Shown: positions 33,982-44,526, numbered from the stretch's first letter. The stretch: 64,000 nucleotides of DNA from Turnera subulata (GCA_028386065.3 JAKUCV010001762.1:6787-70786); one strand, 5' to 3'. The notes: generated by a model from the sequence alone, not told the origin. Translations and numbers: made by a program.

Positions 33982-34787
33982 TTAATAATGGAAAACGGCC
34001 GATTCAGCTTCTGGGCTCGACATCAAAGTCGTCTTACCTTTCCAGAGAGACCAAGATAGCAGCAATCCGAGTTGTAGAACTCGAGATATGAATTTATTTC
34101 CGATACTGCATGGTCCAGGAATTTCTGCACGCGTTCTTTGCGTCCTTCGCTTTGATGTCCAACTCTTCTTGAAATTCTTGTGAGATCGATGCTCCTCTTT
34201 GATGCCTCTGAAGATAAGCTTGCCATATCCAAGCTTTTCTAGGTAATTTGCATCATTCCCTCCCTCCTCATAGTGATTCGTCCTCGAATCGATGCCTACG
34301 AAATCAGTAGGAGGAATTTTAGTAATATCGAATATAGCATGAACACTATACTCACCTTGTGAAGCAAAGGTTATGTGTAGAGGATCAAGCTTGTCGCGCC
34401 TAGCTTCTCCTCCCGAATCAAGCCACAAGTAATTAGCACTCTTTTGTTCATCCCTAAAGATTAACTTCGAAGCATGCATAACAAGCAATGTATATGGATG
34501 ATAATCAATGAAACAAGCATCTAAATTACTCATCACGATGTCCAATTTAGACATTGTAATCATAGAAAAGGAACTTAAAACCTGATGCTCCTTTGTGATT
34601 GTAATCGACGCCCCATGTATAGATCCTTCTTTCCCTTGGGTCGGCAATCCTTTAGGACAAGCATCCCCAGAAACCTGCAGAAGAAACACATCATATCTAG
34701 AAAGATAAGGGTTAAGGTTAGCTTTAAACTAAGCTTCCTTGTACAAAAGTACAAACAAACTCTTTTTCCTCTCATATTCAACCCTCA
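33982..34787 (-). pseudogene. K1 ORF2 (linker-to-tail fusion)
   Basis: Minus-strand sequence homologous to K3 ORF2: RKKSLFVLLYKEA then a TAG, FLLQVSGDACPKGLPTQGKE, KLDIVMSNLDACFIDYHPY, GEYSVHAIFDITKIPPTDFV and DSRTNHYEEGGNDAN. The first half matches the linker before gypsy RT, the last part the tail after integrase; the enzymes between are missing. It runs through the polypurine tract into the LTR. Confidence 0.7.
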
Positions 34788-34799
34788 CTTCTCTCTCAT

Positions 34800-35592
34800 T
34801 TGAGCCCTTTAACACAATTTCTTTTGAGACTTCTTTTAACTTTTTTCTTCTCTCACTCTCGGCATTCTCTTCCTTTTCTTTCTCCTCAAATCTTTCTTTT
34901 GAGCTCTCCTCTCCTTTTGCAAGGCTCTCCGCCTTCCTCTCTAGCTCTCCTTTTGCAAGGCTGTCAGCCTCCCTCTCTAACTCTCCTTTTGCAAGGTTCT
35001 CAACCTTCCTCTCTTCCTCAAGCTTGGCTTAAGCTTCGGCCAGCTCAGCTCGCCATGCTGCCACTCTTCCTCTAATATGCAATTGATCTTCATTGACTTC
35101 TTGTGGAGACAATGGCCGAAGGAAAAACTTCTGGTCCCCCATGTATAATGAGTACCTACTCTTTTCTCTCTCAGGAGCCACTCTCCTTTCAAATTGCTAG
35201 GGTCTACCGAGCACTAGATGGTTCTCAACCATAGGCACAACATCACACAACACTTGGTCGGAATACCTCCCAATGGAAAAAGAAACAAGGACTTGTTTAG
35301 TTACCTTGATCTCTCTCATGGCATTCTTCCCTCTTAGTTGATAGGGTCTTGGATGCATCAAACACTCCAATCCTAGTGTGTCCGCCATATGTGTACTCAC
35401 CAAGTTGGTATATCTTCCTGCATCAACTTTCAGGCTACAACCCTTTTCCTTCACACAACATCTAGTATAGAAAATAACTTTTTGAGCTTCGGGAATCTTC
35501 TGAAGTTTGAGTGTATTGCGTCTATCGAACTCTTCTTCATCATAGTATCTGCTGCAACGGTATCTCGAATATTCCATGATGTTTTCCTGCAA
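34800..35592 (-). pseudogene. K1 protease-type ORF1
   Basis: Minus-strand frame starting MEYSRYRCSRYYDEEEFDRR region at 35592-35540. The retropepsin-like core reads GCSLKVDAGRYTNLVSTHMA, KVTKQVLVSFSIGRYSDQVL and VVPMVENHLVLGRP. The active-site motif is DAG rather than the DGG/DSG seen in K2, so activity is doubtful. A stop follows LGRP (35197), and the remainder continues in shifted frames with a 12-residue charged repeat (KGELERKAESLA type). The gag capsid and zinc knuckle normally upstream are absent. Confidence 0.75.
34900..35016 (-). repeat. 36-bp coding repeat in K1 ORF1
   Basis: Three to four copies of a 36-base unit containing CTCTCCTTTTGCAAGGCT (plus strand); on the minus strand it encodes a 12-residue charged repeat. 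K3 has the same array at about 58107-58218. Confidence 0.8.
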
Positions 35593-35951
35593 GAAAGTGT
35601 TAGTAGAAAATAATTCCTCACGTGTTTACACTCGTGTTTACTCTCTTGGAAATTGATGTATTCACACAGCCTTTTACCTCTCCTGATTCAACTTCAGTTT
35701 ATAAGTCAGGATCTAGACAAAACAAATCAAACAAACAAATCAGTAACGAAATTCTAAAAGAAAAACAAATAAACCCTAATAGAAGAAAAGAAAGGCTAAC
35801 AATTCTGGAAGCAAAAAGACTCCAAGAAGAAAAGAAATAACACACACAGAACAAGAATTGTATGTGTTCGATTATTGGTAATGTCAAGCAATTCTGAAAC
35901 AATAATACAAATAAAAAGCTCAACTCGCAAATGTAATAGAAGAAATAAAAT

Positions 35952-36128
35952 TCTGGCAGAAAAATTTGTACTGCAGCTCGCACCAAAATTCTAACTGGCA
36001 GAGAAATTTTGTATGTCAGCTCGCACCAAAGTATTTTGTATGTCAGCTCGCACCAAAGTTCGAACTGGCAGAAAAATTTTGTATGTCAGCTCGCACCAAA
36101 ATTCGAACTGGCAGAAAAATTTTGTACT
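35952..36128. repeat. Minisatellite in K1 leader, ~45-bp unit
   Basis: About four copies of CAGCTCGCACCAAA with AACTGGCAGAAAAATTTTGT between. Two copies are shortened. Not found in K2 or K3. Confidence 0.85.
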
Positions 36129-36682
36129 CCAACAGAAATACAAAATCGACAACACCAAATCACCAACGAATTGCAACAATTCCAATCAACCCAAATCAGC
36201 CAATTCAACAAATAATTGACCAAATCAATTCGGCCTAAATCAGATCCTGCAACCACAATTTCCAAAATTGCAATTCCAATCAGCAAGAACAACAATTCCA
36301 GAAACCCTAATTTCAAAAACCCTAATTTCCAACCAAGTCGACTTGCTCTCTCTCTCTTTTTTTTTTATATAACTGATGTCGACAGCAACCAAACACAAAA
36401 CCAACATTTTTTTTTTATAATAATGTCGACAACAAGACAATTAAATTGGACTCTTTTTTTTTAATTATTTTCGGTGAACAGTAACGACTAGGGTTTACTT
36501 TTCCGATGAACAGTAATTCAAAACTTTTTTTTTTTGAATGACGACTAGGGTTAATAACAAGAACACGATCTGAAACTGAAAGATAACAAAGAATAGGCCA
36601 CGAATTGACAGAAAAACACTAAGAATAGAAACAAAAACACAAAGGGATATGATTGATTGAAACCTGCTCCGCTACCAAAAGA

Positions 36683-37540
36683 TGATACGGCAGAAACCCT
36701 AGAATCAGCACCAGAATTGCTACTGAATCAGATTGTGGTCCCGAACTCAATCTCAATCAAACTAAGCAATTCTCCACCACTTATTCCTCCTCAAATCGGC
36801 ATGAACAGAAATAAGAAAGCTTGAAAAGCACAATTGATGGCGTCGACTTCTGAACCCTAATTAGCAAAGAGAACAGAAACAAACACCAAGGAATTAGAAA
36901 CACGCCACAGAATTGTAAATCTGATAAGTAAATCTAATCCCTAGAATAAATCAAGAGAATCAGCACTCAAGGTTTCCAAGAGCATCAACACTCATGGAAT
37001 TTGTTTGGATCACTCAAACAGAAAAGAAACTCTTAAAAGAGTAACCTTATTTTTTTTTTAATCAAAATTCGTCATCCCCTAATTCTGAAAGTAAAGAAAG
37101 TATTTATACTAACCTAGGTCGTCACCTAATAGGGCCAAGTCAGCCAAACCCTATTCCTAACACTAAAGTGACCGAAACCCTAACCCTAATTGGACTAGGT
37201 TTTTAATTGAGCCCACATAATTTGGACACTAATTAAAAACCTTACAATTAAAAACCAAATAACTGAACTAAAGCCCCCAAATAATAACCCAAATATAGTC
37301 CAAGACGAAATTACAAACCCAACAAATAATAAAACCCAACCAAAAACACTTTAGCCCAAATAATAAAAAACTAAACCGAATTTCATGACAGAATCTGTTC
37401 GTCGACTTTAAGCGCATTTTAATAAAGGAAAATGGCCGATTCAGCTTCTGGGCTAAACATCAAAGTTGTAGATCTTCATCTTATCTTTCCAGAGAGTCCA
37501 AGATAGCAGCAATCTGAGTTGTAGAGCTCGAGATATGAAT
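36683..37540 (-). repeat. K1 5' LTR, truncated
   Basis: Plus-strand start TGATACGGCAG (the LTR 3' end in minus sense), next to primer site CTCCGCTACCAAAAG. It overlaps the 3' LTR copy over 37118-37540 = 33681-34072. It stops after 'gatatgaat' instead of reaching ATTTGCATCA. Confidence 0.8.
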
Positions 37541-37560
37541 TGTATGCTCCGCTACCAAAA

Positions 37561-38402
37561 TGATGCAAATAGAGGCAAGCTTGGACAATTGAAGAATGAT
37601 GCACGCAAAGGTTACGTTGGAAACGACAGTGGTGATAAGAATGGAGCTTGGATGTATGACAACAAGCTCAAAGTTCGTCATTACAAGCTCACTATCCGAA
37701 TCATATCCAAGATTCGTACTCACAAGAAATTCAAGAAGAGAAGGAAATCAAGCTTAGAGAGGAGCGTACGGAGAGGCCTACTTATGTGCACACTTTATCG
37801 TAATCAAGCTTGGGCTGAAATTCATTTGAGTTGATTATTTAATTAATTTAGTTGGCTAATAATGCAAGCAGCCCACTATGTTAAATTATCTAATCGACAT
37901 GCAGCCCAATTGTTTTGGGTTAACTTGCTTGAACGGTTTTCAATTATTAAATTAGTTAATAACGTTAGTAGGCATGTGGTCCATTAAGTGATAGTTAGGT
38001 TCATTAGTATTGGGTCGGCAATTCCAATCTTTAGCTCTGCCGACTTATAAGTTTTTATTTCTAGTATAAATAGGACTTAGGGGTTATATATTTTGGACAC
38101 ACATTATTCTTACTATTTGATAAAGTTTGAGGTTTTTATTATCTTTGTTATTTGCAAGTAGAATTGATTTCTTCTTGTTTATTTGAGGGATTGTGTTTAC
38201 TTATCAAGTGATTGATTTGTTTGTGGCGTATTCAAGATTCCTAACTTTTATTACTCTATTGTTGCTTAACAACTTTGTTTTGTTTTGAGGTGATAGAGGT
38301 ATTGGCTGAAACCCTAATTTGATTGAATTGGTTGTTGATCTTGGAGACTTTGATTGATTTGGAGGTGCTATCTAGCTTTGTTCTGGTAGTGTTGCCGTAT
38401 CA
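37561..38402 (+). repeat. K2 5' LTR (842 bp)
   Basis: TGATGCAAAT...GCCGTATCA. A TATA box TATAAATAGG is at 38064-38073, about 500 bases in. The first ~270 bases are an open frame continuing from ORF2 in the 3' copy. Confidence 0.88.
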
Positions 38403-39178
38403 TCTTGGTAGCGGAGCCTAGGTATCAATTTCAACTACGTATCCCTTTATTTTCTGCAATTTAGTTAATTGTTCTTGAGTTTCTTTTCTGTTGCCGAAAT
38501 ATACAAAAAAAAAAAAATTTGTTTTTTTTCTTTCATTACTGTTCTAGTCGATTTCAATTACCATAATATATATATAAAAAAAAAGAGTTGCTGCGATTTC
38601 TGTTGTGAAGTCGATTTGGTGGAGAAGTTGAATTTCTTGGTTGATTGTTGGAATCGATTTGGTGGCAGCAATTAGTTAAAAAAAAATTGAAATCAACTTG
38701 GTGATTGAAGGATTTCGGCAAGTATCGATTTGAATTGCAGGAATCTGCTTGATTGGGATACTTTCTGCGGGTTGTTAGGGTATCTAGTTGGGTAATTTTC
38801 TTTGATTCTGCTTATTTGTTATGTTTTTCTTCCAGCTTTTTCTAATTGAGCAATCTTTGTTTCAAATTGTTCGATTACTGCAATATTCATCACATACAAG
38901 TTTCTTATTCTTTGTGTGTGACTATCTTTTCTTTCAGGAGTTAATTTTGCCTCTAGAGTTGAATTGTCTATTTTCTTGATAGGAAAATCTTTGACTCGTT
39001 CTTGAAGTGTTTTAGGTTTGTTTATTATTTGATAAGAATTACTGATCCCAAAGAATAAACAAAGTGAGATTTCAACAGAGGTAAAAGGCGAGTGTTTCAT
39101 CAAAATTGCCACGAGAGACAAACACGAGAGATACACGCGAGGTTTTATTACTAACAAGTTTCTTGTAGGTATTATACC

Positions 39179-41197
39179 ATGGTTGGATCAGGCGGAAGCA
39201 ATACTGGTGAGGAGGCGTCCGCATCTATGGAGGTGTTGGAGAGGTTCTTTAAGCAAATGGATGCTCGTTTTGCTGAGATGAAATAAGAGCTGAGCCCTAG
39301 AATGGATCAACAAGCACAATCCATTCAAGAGCTTTCTACTGCTAGGGCGGCGCCAAGAGAGGAAGCACCCGTTGACCAACCCCCACGTAATCAACGAGCT
39401 AGGGAGGAGCCCCGAGATGTTGATGATGATGTTGAGGACGATAACCGTCCTGCTGCTGCAAAAATGCGCCAGTTTCCCCCGCCACTTAGGAGAGGAGGAG
39501 GAGTTCAACTACCACCGCCAAGAAGAGGTCGATTATATGATGGAGATGACGAAGAAGACCGCGAGCATGGTAGACATGGAAGGCGTGAGAGGGATGACCG
39601 AAGAGATCGTGGAGACAATGATCTTAGGAGCATTAAGCTTAAAATTCCTTCTTTCCAAGGAAAGGAAGATCCTGAAGTCTATCTCGAATGGGAGAAGAGA
39701 GTGGAATTAATCTTTGCTTGCCACAATTATTCCGAAGAAAAGAAGGTACGATTAGCTGTGGTTGAGTTTACTGATTATGCTTTGGTTTGGTGGGACAGAT
39801 TTGAAGGTGATAGGTTGCGCCTTGGGAAGGATCCTATTGATAGTTGGTTGGAGTTGAAAAGGATCCTAAGGAAGAGGTTTGTTCCCCGATCATACTATAG
39901 GGAGTTGCATCAAAGACTCCAAACATTGCGACAAGGATCTAGGAGCATTGAAGAATATTACAAGGAGATGGAGAAGATAATGATTCGGGCAAACATTAAT
40001 GAGGATAGAGAGACCACTATGGCGAGATTTCTTGCTGGGATGAACAAAGAAGTTGCTCACAAAGTTGATTTGCAAAATTGCTTAGACATGGAGGAGATGT
40101 TGTCAACTGCCATCAAAATAGAGAAGCAATTGAAGGAGAAGGTGCCAAAGAGTGCTTATTCTTATTCATCCAATTGGAATTCAAGGTGGAATGTGAGGGA
40201 TGGGAGGCAACAAGAGAAGTCAAGAGAGGAGAAAGCTAGGGTTGCCGATTTCAAGACACTCCCTACTATATCCAAGCCGAGTTCCTCTACATCCAACAAG
40301 CCGTACTCTACTACCCCTACAAGGCAAATCAAATGCTTCAAGTGTTTAGGGCTTGGACATATTGCATCTCAATGTCCAAACAAAAGAGTGATAATTGCTC
40401 GAGGTGGCGAGTTCTTTTCTGATGATGAGGCGGAGGAAGAAGACGACCCTGCCCTACATGATATGCCTGAATTGGAGGATATAGATGCCGAATATAATGT
40501 GGAGGCCAAAGACAGCTTTCGGGGAAGAGAGCTATTTATCACGAGGAGAGTTTTAAATGCTCAAGTAAAGGAAGATGAGATCGAGCAACGAGAGAATATT
40601 TTTCATACTAGGTGTTTGGTTAATGACAAGGTTTGTAGCTTGATCATTGATGGCGGAAGCTGCACTAATGTAGTGAGCTCTATGTTGGTGGGTCGCATGG
40701 GGTTAGAATGGAAAAGACATCCTAAACCCTACAAGCTACAATGGCTGAATGACATGGGAGAAGTTAAAATGAACAAGCAGGTTCTTCTTTCCTTCTCTAT
40801 TGGAAAATATTCTGATTCGATTTTATGTGATGTTGTACCTATGCAGGCAAGTCATATCTTGCTAGGGAGACCATGGCAATATGATAGGAGAGTTGTGCAT
40901 GATGGGTTCAAAAATAGGTACTCATTCACCATGAGAGATAGGAAGGTGTTACTTGCCCCATTGACTCCACAAGAAGTGTATCATGATCAAATGCATATGA
41001 AGAGGAGTGTGGAGGAATGGCAAGAGAAGAAAGATGCAGAATTGGCTTCCAATGGTGAGAAAGAGAGGATGACTGAGAGTCATGCAAAAGGAGAGGAAAA
41101 GAAAGAAAAAGTGAGAGAAAAAGGAGAGGGTGTTGTCGACACCAAAGAGAGAAAAAAAAAGAGGGAAGGAAGAAACAAAATTTCCATGTATCTATGA
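39179..41197 (+). CDS. gag: K2 gag-protease
   Basis: Gag capsid and protease in one frame. The likely start is ATG 39179 (MVGSGGSNTGEE), with an in-frame TAA at 39284; otherwise it opens at ATG 39302 for 631 codons. From the latter: an Arg/Asp-rich region (residues ~30-105), Retrotrans_gag (~110-260: KIPSFQGKEDPEVYLEWE, LQTLRQGSRSIEEYYKEM, MARFLAGMN), zinc knuckle CFKCLGLGHIASQC (~345-358), acidic linker, protease (CSLIIDGGSCTNVVSS, ~445; HILLGRPWQYDRR, ~520) and a Lys/Glu-rich tail. It stops with TGA overlapping the ORF2 ATG as ATGA (41194-41197). Intact length suggests the product was selected until recently. Confidence 0.88.
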
Positions 41198-41631
41198 AAG
41201 AGTTGAGAGTAGCTTGTGAAGAAAAAAAGAGTTTGTTTGTATTTTTGTACAAGGAACCTTGGTTTAAATCTAACCTTAACCCTTGTCTTTTTAGATGTGA
41301 TGTGTTTCTTTTGCAGGTTCTTAGGGATGCTTGTCCTAAAAGATTGCCGGACCTAGGAGAAGATGGATCTATACATGGGGCGCGGATTACAATCAAAAGG
41401 GAGCATCAGGTTTTAAGTTCCTTTTCTATGACATTAATGCGTAAATTAGATAATGTGATGAGTAATTTAAATGCTTATTTTATTGATTATCATTCACATA
41501 AATTACTTGTTGTGCTTACTTTTGAGTTACTCGTTAGGAAGGAACAAAAGAATTCTGGGAGTATGTTGCTTGATCCGGAAGGAGAAGCAAAGCATGTTAA
41601 GCTTGATCCTCCCCACATATTACTAGGCTAG
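41194..41631 (+). CDS. K2 ORF2 (linker-to-tail fusion), cut by a stop
   Basis: 145 codons starting in the ATGA overlap with gag-protease. KKSLFVFLYKEPWFKSN and FLLQVLRDACPKRLPDLGED resemble the gypsy linker before RT; then VMSNLNAYFIDYHSHK and LDPEGEAKHVKLDPP, shared with K1 and K3. After TAG at 41629 the same frame continues with GEYCVHATFDIAEFPPIDFV, the post-integrase tail, through the polypurine tract and ~90 codons into the LTR, ending in a basic segment (SKIRTHKKLEKRRKSS). Function unknown; conservation among three copies suggests it was once useful. Confidence 0.65.
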   Translation: MKELRVACEEKKSLFVFLYKEPWFKSNLNPCLFRCDVFLLQVLRDACPKRLPDLGEDGSIHGARITIKREHQVLSSFSMTLMRKLDNVMSNLNAYFIDYHSHKLLVVLTFELLVRKEQKNSGSMLLDPEGEAKHVKLDPPHILLG

Positions 41632-41734
41632 CAAGGTGAGTATTGTGTTCATGCTACTTTCGATATTGCTGAATTTCCTCCAATTGATTTTGTAGGTACC
41701 GATTCAAGGGCAAACGCTTTGAGGAGGGAGGGAA

Positions 41735-42576
41735 TGATGCAAATAGAGGCAAGCTTGGACAATTGAAGAATGATGCACGCGAAGGTTACGTTGGAAACGA
41801 CAGTGGCGACAAGCATGGAGCTTGGATGTATGACAACAAGCTCAAAGTTTATCATTATAAGCTCACTATTCGAATCATATCCAAGATTCGTACTCACAAG
41901 AAATTAGAGAAGAGAAGGAAATCAAGCTTGGAGAGGAGCATACAGAGAGGCCTACTTATGTGCACACTTTATCAGAATCAAGCTTGGGCTGAAATTCATT
42001 TGAGTTGATTATTTAATTAATTTAGTTGGCTAATAATGCATGCAACCCACTATGTTAAATTATCTAATCGACATGCAGCCCAATTGTTTTGGGTTAACTT
42101 GCTTGAACGGTTTTCAATTATTAAATTAGTTAATAACGTTACTGGGCATGTGGTCCATTAAGTGATAGTTAGGTTCATTAGTATTGGGTCGGCAATTCCA
42201 ATTTTTAACTCTGCCGACTTATAAGTTTTTATTTCTAGTATAAATAGGACTTAGGGGTTATATATTTTGGACACACATTATTCTTGCTATTTGATAAAGT
42301 TTGAGGTTTTTATTACCTTGGTTATTTGCAAGTAGAATTGATTTCTTCTTGTTTATTTGAGGGATTGTGTTTACTTATCAAGTGATTGATTTGCTTGTGG
42401 CGTATTCAACATTCCTAGCTTTTATTACTCTATTGTTGCTTAACAACTTTGTTTTGTTTTGAGGTGATAGAGGTATTGGCTGAAACCCTAATTTGGTTGA
42501 ATTGGTTGCTGATCTTGGAGACTTTGATTGATTTGGAGGTGTTATCTAGCTTTGTTCTGGTAGTGTTGCCGTATCA
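41735..42576 (+). repeat. K2 3' LTR (842 bp)
   Basis: Same ends as the 5' LTR; TATAAATA at 42239-42246. Followed by GATAAGGATGTCG, the second copy of the sequence before K1. Confidence 0.88.
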
Positions 42577-43490
42577 GATAAGGATGTCGATCCTTGGTTT
42601 TGGATTGGGATGTCTATCCCGGTGTTTTGGTTAGGGATGATGGTCCCTCGGATTTGGATTTTGGATAATGATGATATAATTGTCACGTGGTTAGTAGTGG
42701 TACGACTCGATGGTTTAAGACTGTTTTGTGGTGGCCATGATCTGGGTTACTTGAGATAAGCATGTCTATGCTTGGGATGTCTATCCCGTTGATATATTTG
42801 GGATGTCTATCCCTGGGTTACTATTTTGGGATGTCGATCCCTGGGCTCTCTTGGTTTTGATCTAGCACCCGAAATATATTGAGAACCAGGTCTGACCCCT
42901 AGCTTATCCGTGACGAGGCTCGAAAAGATAAAATTGGAAATTAGATTTTTGTTTAAATCTTTTTGGTCTTGGACCAGTTTTGGTCGAGTCTTTTGGTTCG
43001 GTGCGTTTGGCTGTTATGCCTGTTTTCGACCTTGAGTAATTTATAGTGTTGCATATTGATTGTCTATTCATGGTTGGTGGGCACTTCGAACTCACCCCTC
43101 ACCTGCGGACTTTCATCCCGTAGGTTGAGTTATTTGTGGTTCATGTGTGATGCATTCCAGACAGGCTGCGGCGTTATCCCTCGGACAGGACTCGGATCCA
43201 TTAGTTTGCATCAGTGTCGCATACAGTGTCTTTGTGAGTTTTAAAAGTCTTCCGCTGTGCTGAATATTGTTGTTGCTGGGCCTTGGGCCGGTTGTGATGT
43301 TATTGATGTTCCTGAGTTTGGATGACGGTTTTTATGTTGGGCCGAAGGGTCGGATTTCTGATGTTTATATTTTGGGCTGTTGAGCCAGAGTTTCTGTTGT
43401 ATACACTGTATACTGGGCTTTGTTTGGTCGGGTCGTTACAGTTCCGGCACGTGTTTACTATGTCTGGTAAATACGGGTCGGGGCGTTTCA
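42577..43490 (+). repeat. LARD 5' LTR, right part
   Basis: Resumes with a second copy of GATAAGGATGTCG and matches 49802-50713 almost base for base, ending GGGCGTTTCA. Contains seven of the ten hairpins. Confidence 0.88.
42581..42841 (+). repeat. LARD 5' LTR hairpin array, part 2 (7 hairpins)
   Basis: Stem-loops at 42581 (AGGAT/ATCCT), 42607, 42634 (GGGAT/GTCCC), 42758 (AAGCAT/ATGCTT), 42774, 42800 and 42828. The loop is mostly GTCT or GTCG. The 42758 copy keeps pairing with changed bases on both sides. Confidence 0.8.
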
Positions 43491-43493
43491 TTT

Positions 43494-43509
43494 TTGGTAG
43501 CGGAGCGGG
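43494..43509 (+). promoter_or_regulatory. LARD primer binding site
   Basis: TTGGTAGCGGAGCGGG lies three bases after the LTR end GGGCGTTTCA (43490). Same site as in K2 and Copia-1. Confidence 0.75.
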
Positions 43510-43802
43510 CGGTAGGTCCTTGGGTGATTGTTTGCTTATTTGCTGTGCATAGCTCGCTCTATATGTTTATTATTTTGCATTTATGTCATTTAGTTAGTAC
43601 ATGATGGATAAAGTCGAGGGACGCCAGCTTGCCACATAACATTTACATAAGAGGTAATTGATGCCATAAATATGCAGAAACATAAATATTATTAATATTA
43701 TTATTACATTGATATTATTATAAAAATTATTCATCTTCTTGGTACAACATTGACCCTGAAGCTATTGGGGTCATTTTTAATGTTGACCCTGATGCTATCG
43801 TT

Positions 43803-44417
43803 CTACGAGAACCACATGCCGCAAGCGTTGTTCTGGCCAGGAAGCTCGAACCGGTTTGCTGGAGGGAACCGGAGTGGGATGACACCATGATCGTCTTCAG
43901 GCTGCCACTGGGTCTCCGTGAGAAGAACCATGTTGGGCTTGTACTGGTTCTTCAGGTCCCTCAGGGTACGCGAGAACTCCTGGGAACGCCTACCGATTCC
44001 ACTGCAGTTCCACACCAGCAGTCGGGCCTTTGGCCAAGTTCGGGGTAACCGAGTTACTCTGGGCATGCTTTGGGCAGTCATCGAGAGTTGGTAGTAGGTG
44101 CCTTGGTCCAAGAAATGGCAAGTGGGCTCTAGATTGAATTCCTGAAGTCTTTCAGAAATGAAAAACATGACGGAGTTGGCCGAGCCGTAGAAGGAGGTCC
44201 TTAGGGTGCTTTGGTTCTCTAGGAAGAACGTCTCCTCCATGGGAGTGATGAAGAACCTAGAGTAGTAGAGTTCGTCGACGAAGACCAGACGAGGCATCCT
44301 GCCGAGCTCGTTCGGTAGTTCCTCTGGACGTTCGTTGATCAGGCTGTAGGCCAGCCGGTTTCTTCTGCCTAGGGAGGCACCTTCGACGAAGAAGACGGAT
44401 GATGGAGCAGGCATCAT
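43803..44417 (-). CDS. LARD antisense ORF B, endonuclease-like C-terminus
   Basis: 204 codons on the minus strand, opposite to the element's own transcript. Residues ~1-130 (FVEGASLGRRNRLAYSLINE, RMPRLVFVDELYYSRFF) are unknown to me. Residues ~130-204 read ARLLVWNCSGIGRRSQEFSR, TLRDLKNQYKPNMVLLTET and NNACGMWFS, closely patterned on the start of the endonuclease/exonuclease/phosphatase (EEP) domain of plant LINEs (WNCRGxG, then PxxxxLxET). Only the first ~75 residues of that domain are present, so nuclease activity is unlikely. A TATAAAA box lies 110 bases upstream. GC content and codon use differ from the AT-rich surroundings. Confidence 0.6.
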   Translation of the reverse strand: MMPAPSSVFFVEGASLGRRNRLAYSLINERPEELPNELGRMPRLVFVDELYYSRFFITPMEETFFLENQSTLRTSFYGSANSVMFFISERLQEFNLEPTCHFLDQGTYYQLSMTAQSMPRVTRLPRTWPKARLLVWNCSGIGRRSQEFSRTLRDLKNQYKPNMVLLTETQWQPEDDHGVIPLRFPPANRFELPGQNNACGMWFS

Positions 44418-44526
44418 GTTTTGGACGCGTTGGTGTTTTGTTTTTTCTAAGTATTGTGGTTTCTTTTGCCTTAGCGTCTTGTTTGCTTTAAGATGCTTTG
44501 TGGTTTTTGCTTTCCGTTGTTTTGTC

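Larger units (their letters stand above)
33684..37540 (-). mobile_element. K1: antisense gypsy derivative, both LTRs truncated
   Basis: In minus orientation: 5' LTR (37540 to 36683, lacking its first ~195 bases), primer binding site (36665-36682), leader, protease ORF, second ORF, polypurine tract (34256-34270) and 3' LTR (34255 to 33684, lacking its last ~435 bases). No gag capsid, RT, RNase H or integrase core. It abuts K2 head-on at 37540-37561. Confidence 0.8.
37561..42576 (+). mobile_element. K2: gypsy derivative with gag-protease only (TR-GAG-like)
   Basis: A sense element with two 842-bp LTRs (37561-38402 and 41735-42576), differing at roughly 30 positions by eye. Between them are a primer binding site (TCTTGGTAGCGGAGCC from 38403), a leader, gag-protease, ORF2 and a polypurine tract (GAGGAGGGAGGGAA). 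RT, RNase H and integrase core are absent. This matches the type of non-autonomous element described in plants as TR-GAG. Confidence 0.88.

Noticed and set aside
37535..37834. Independent gene at the start of the K2 5' LTR
   Set aside because: The frame is the LTR part of ORF2 read-through, also present at 41763-42008 in the 3' LTR; not a separate gene.
38403..38418. tRNA gene fragment (GGTAGCGGAGC)
   Set aside because: No cloverleaf around it; position directly after the LTR shows it is a primer binding site.
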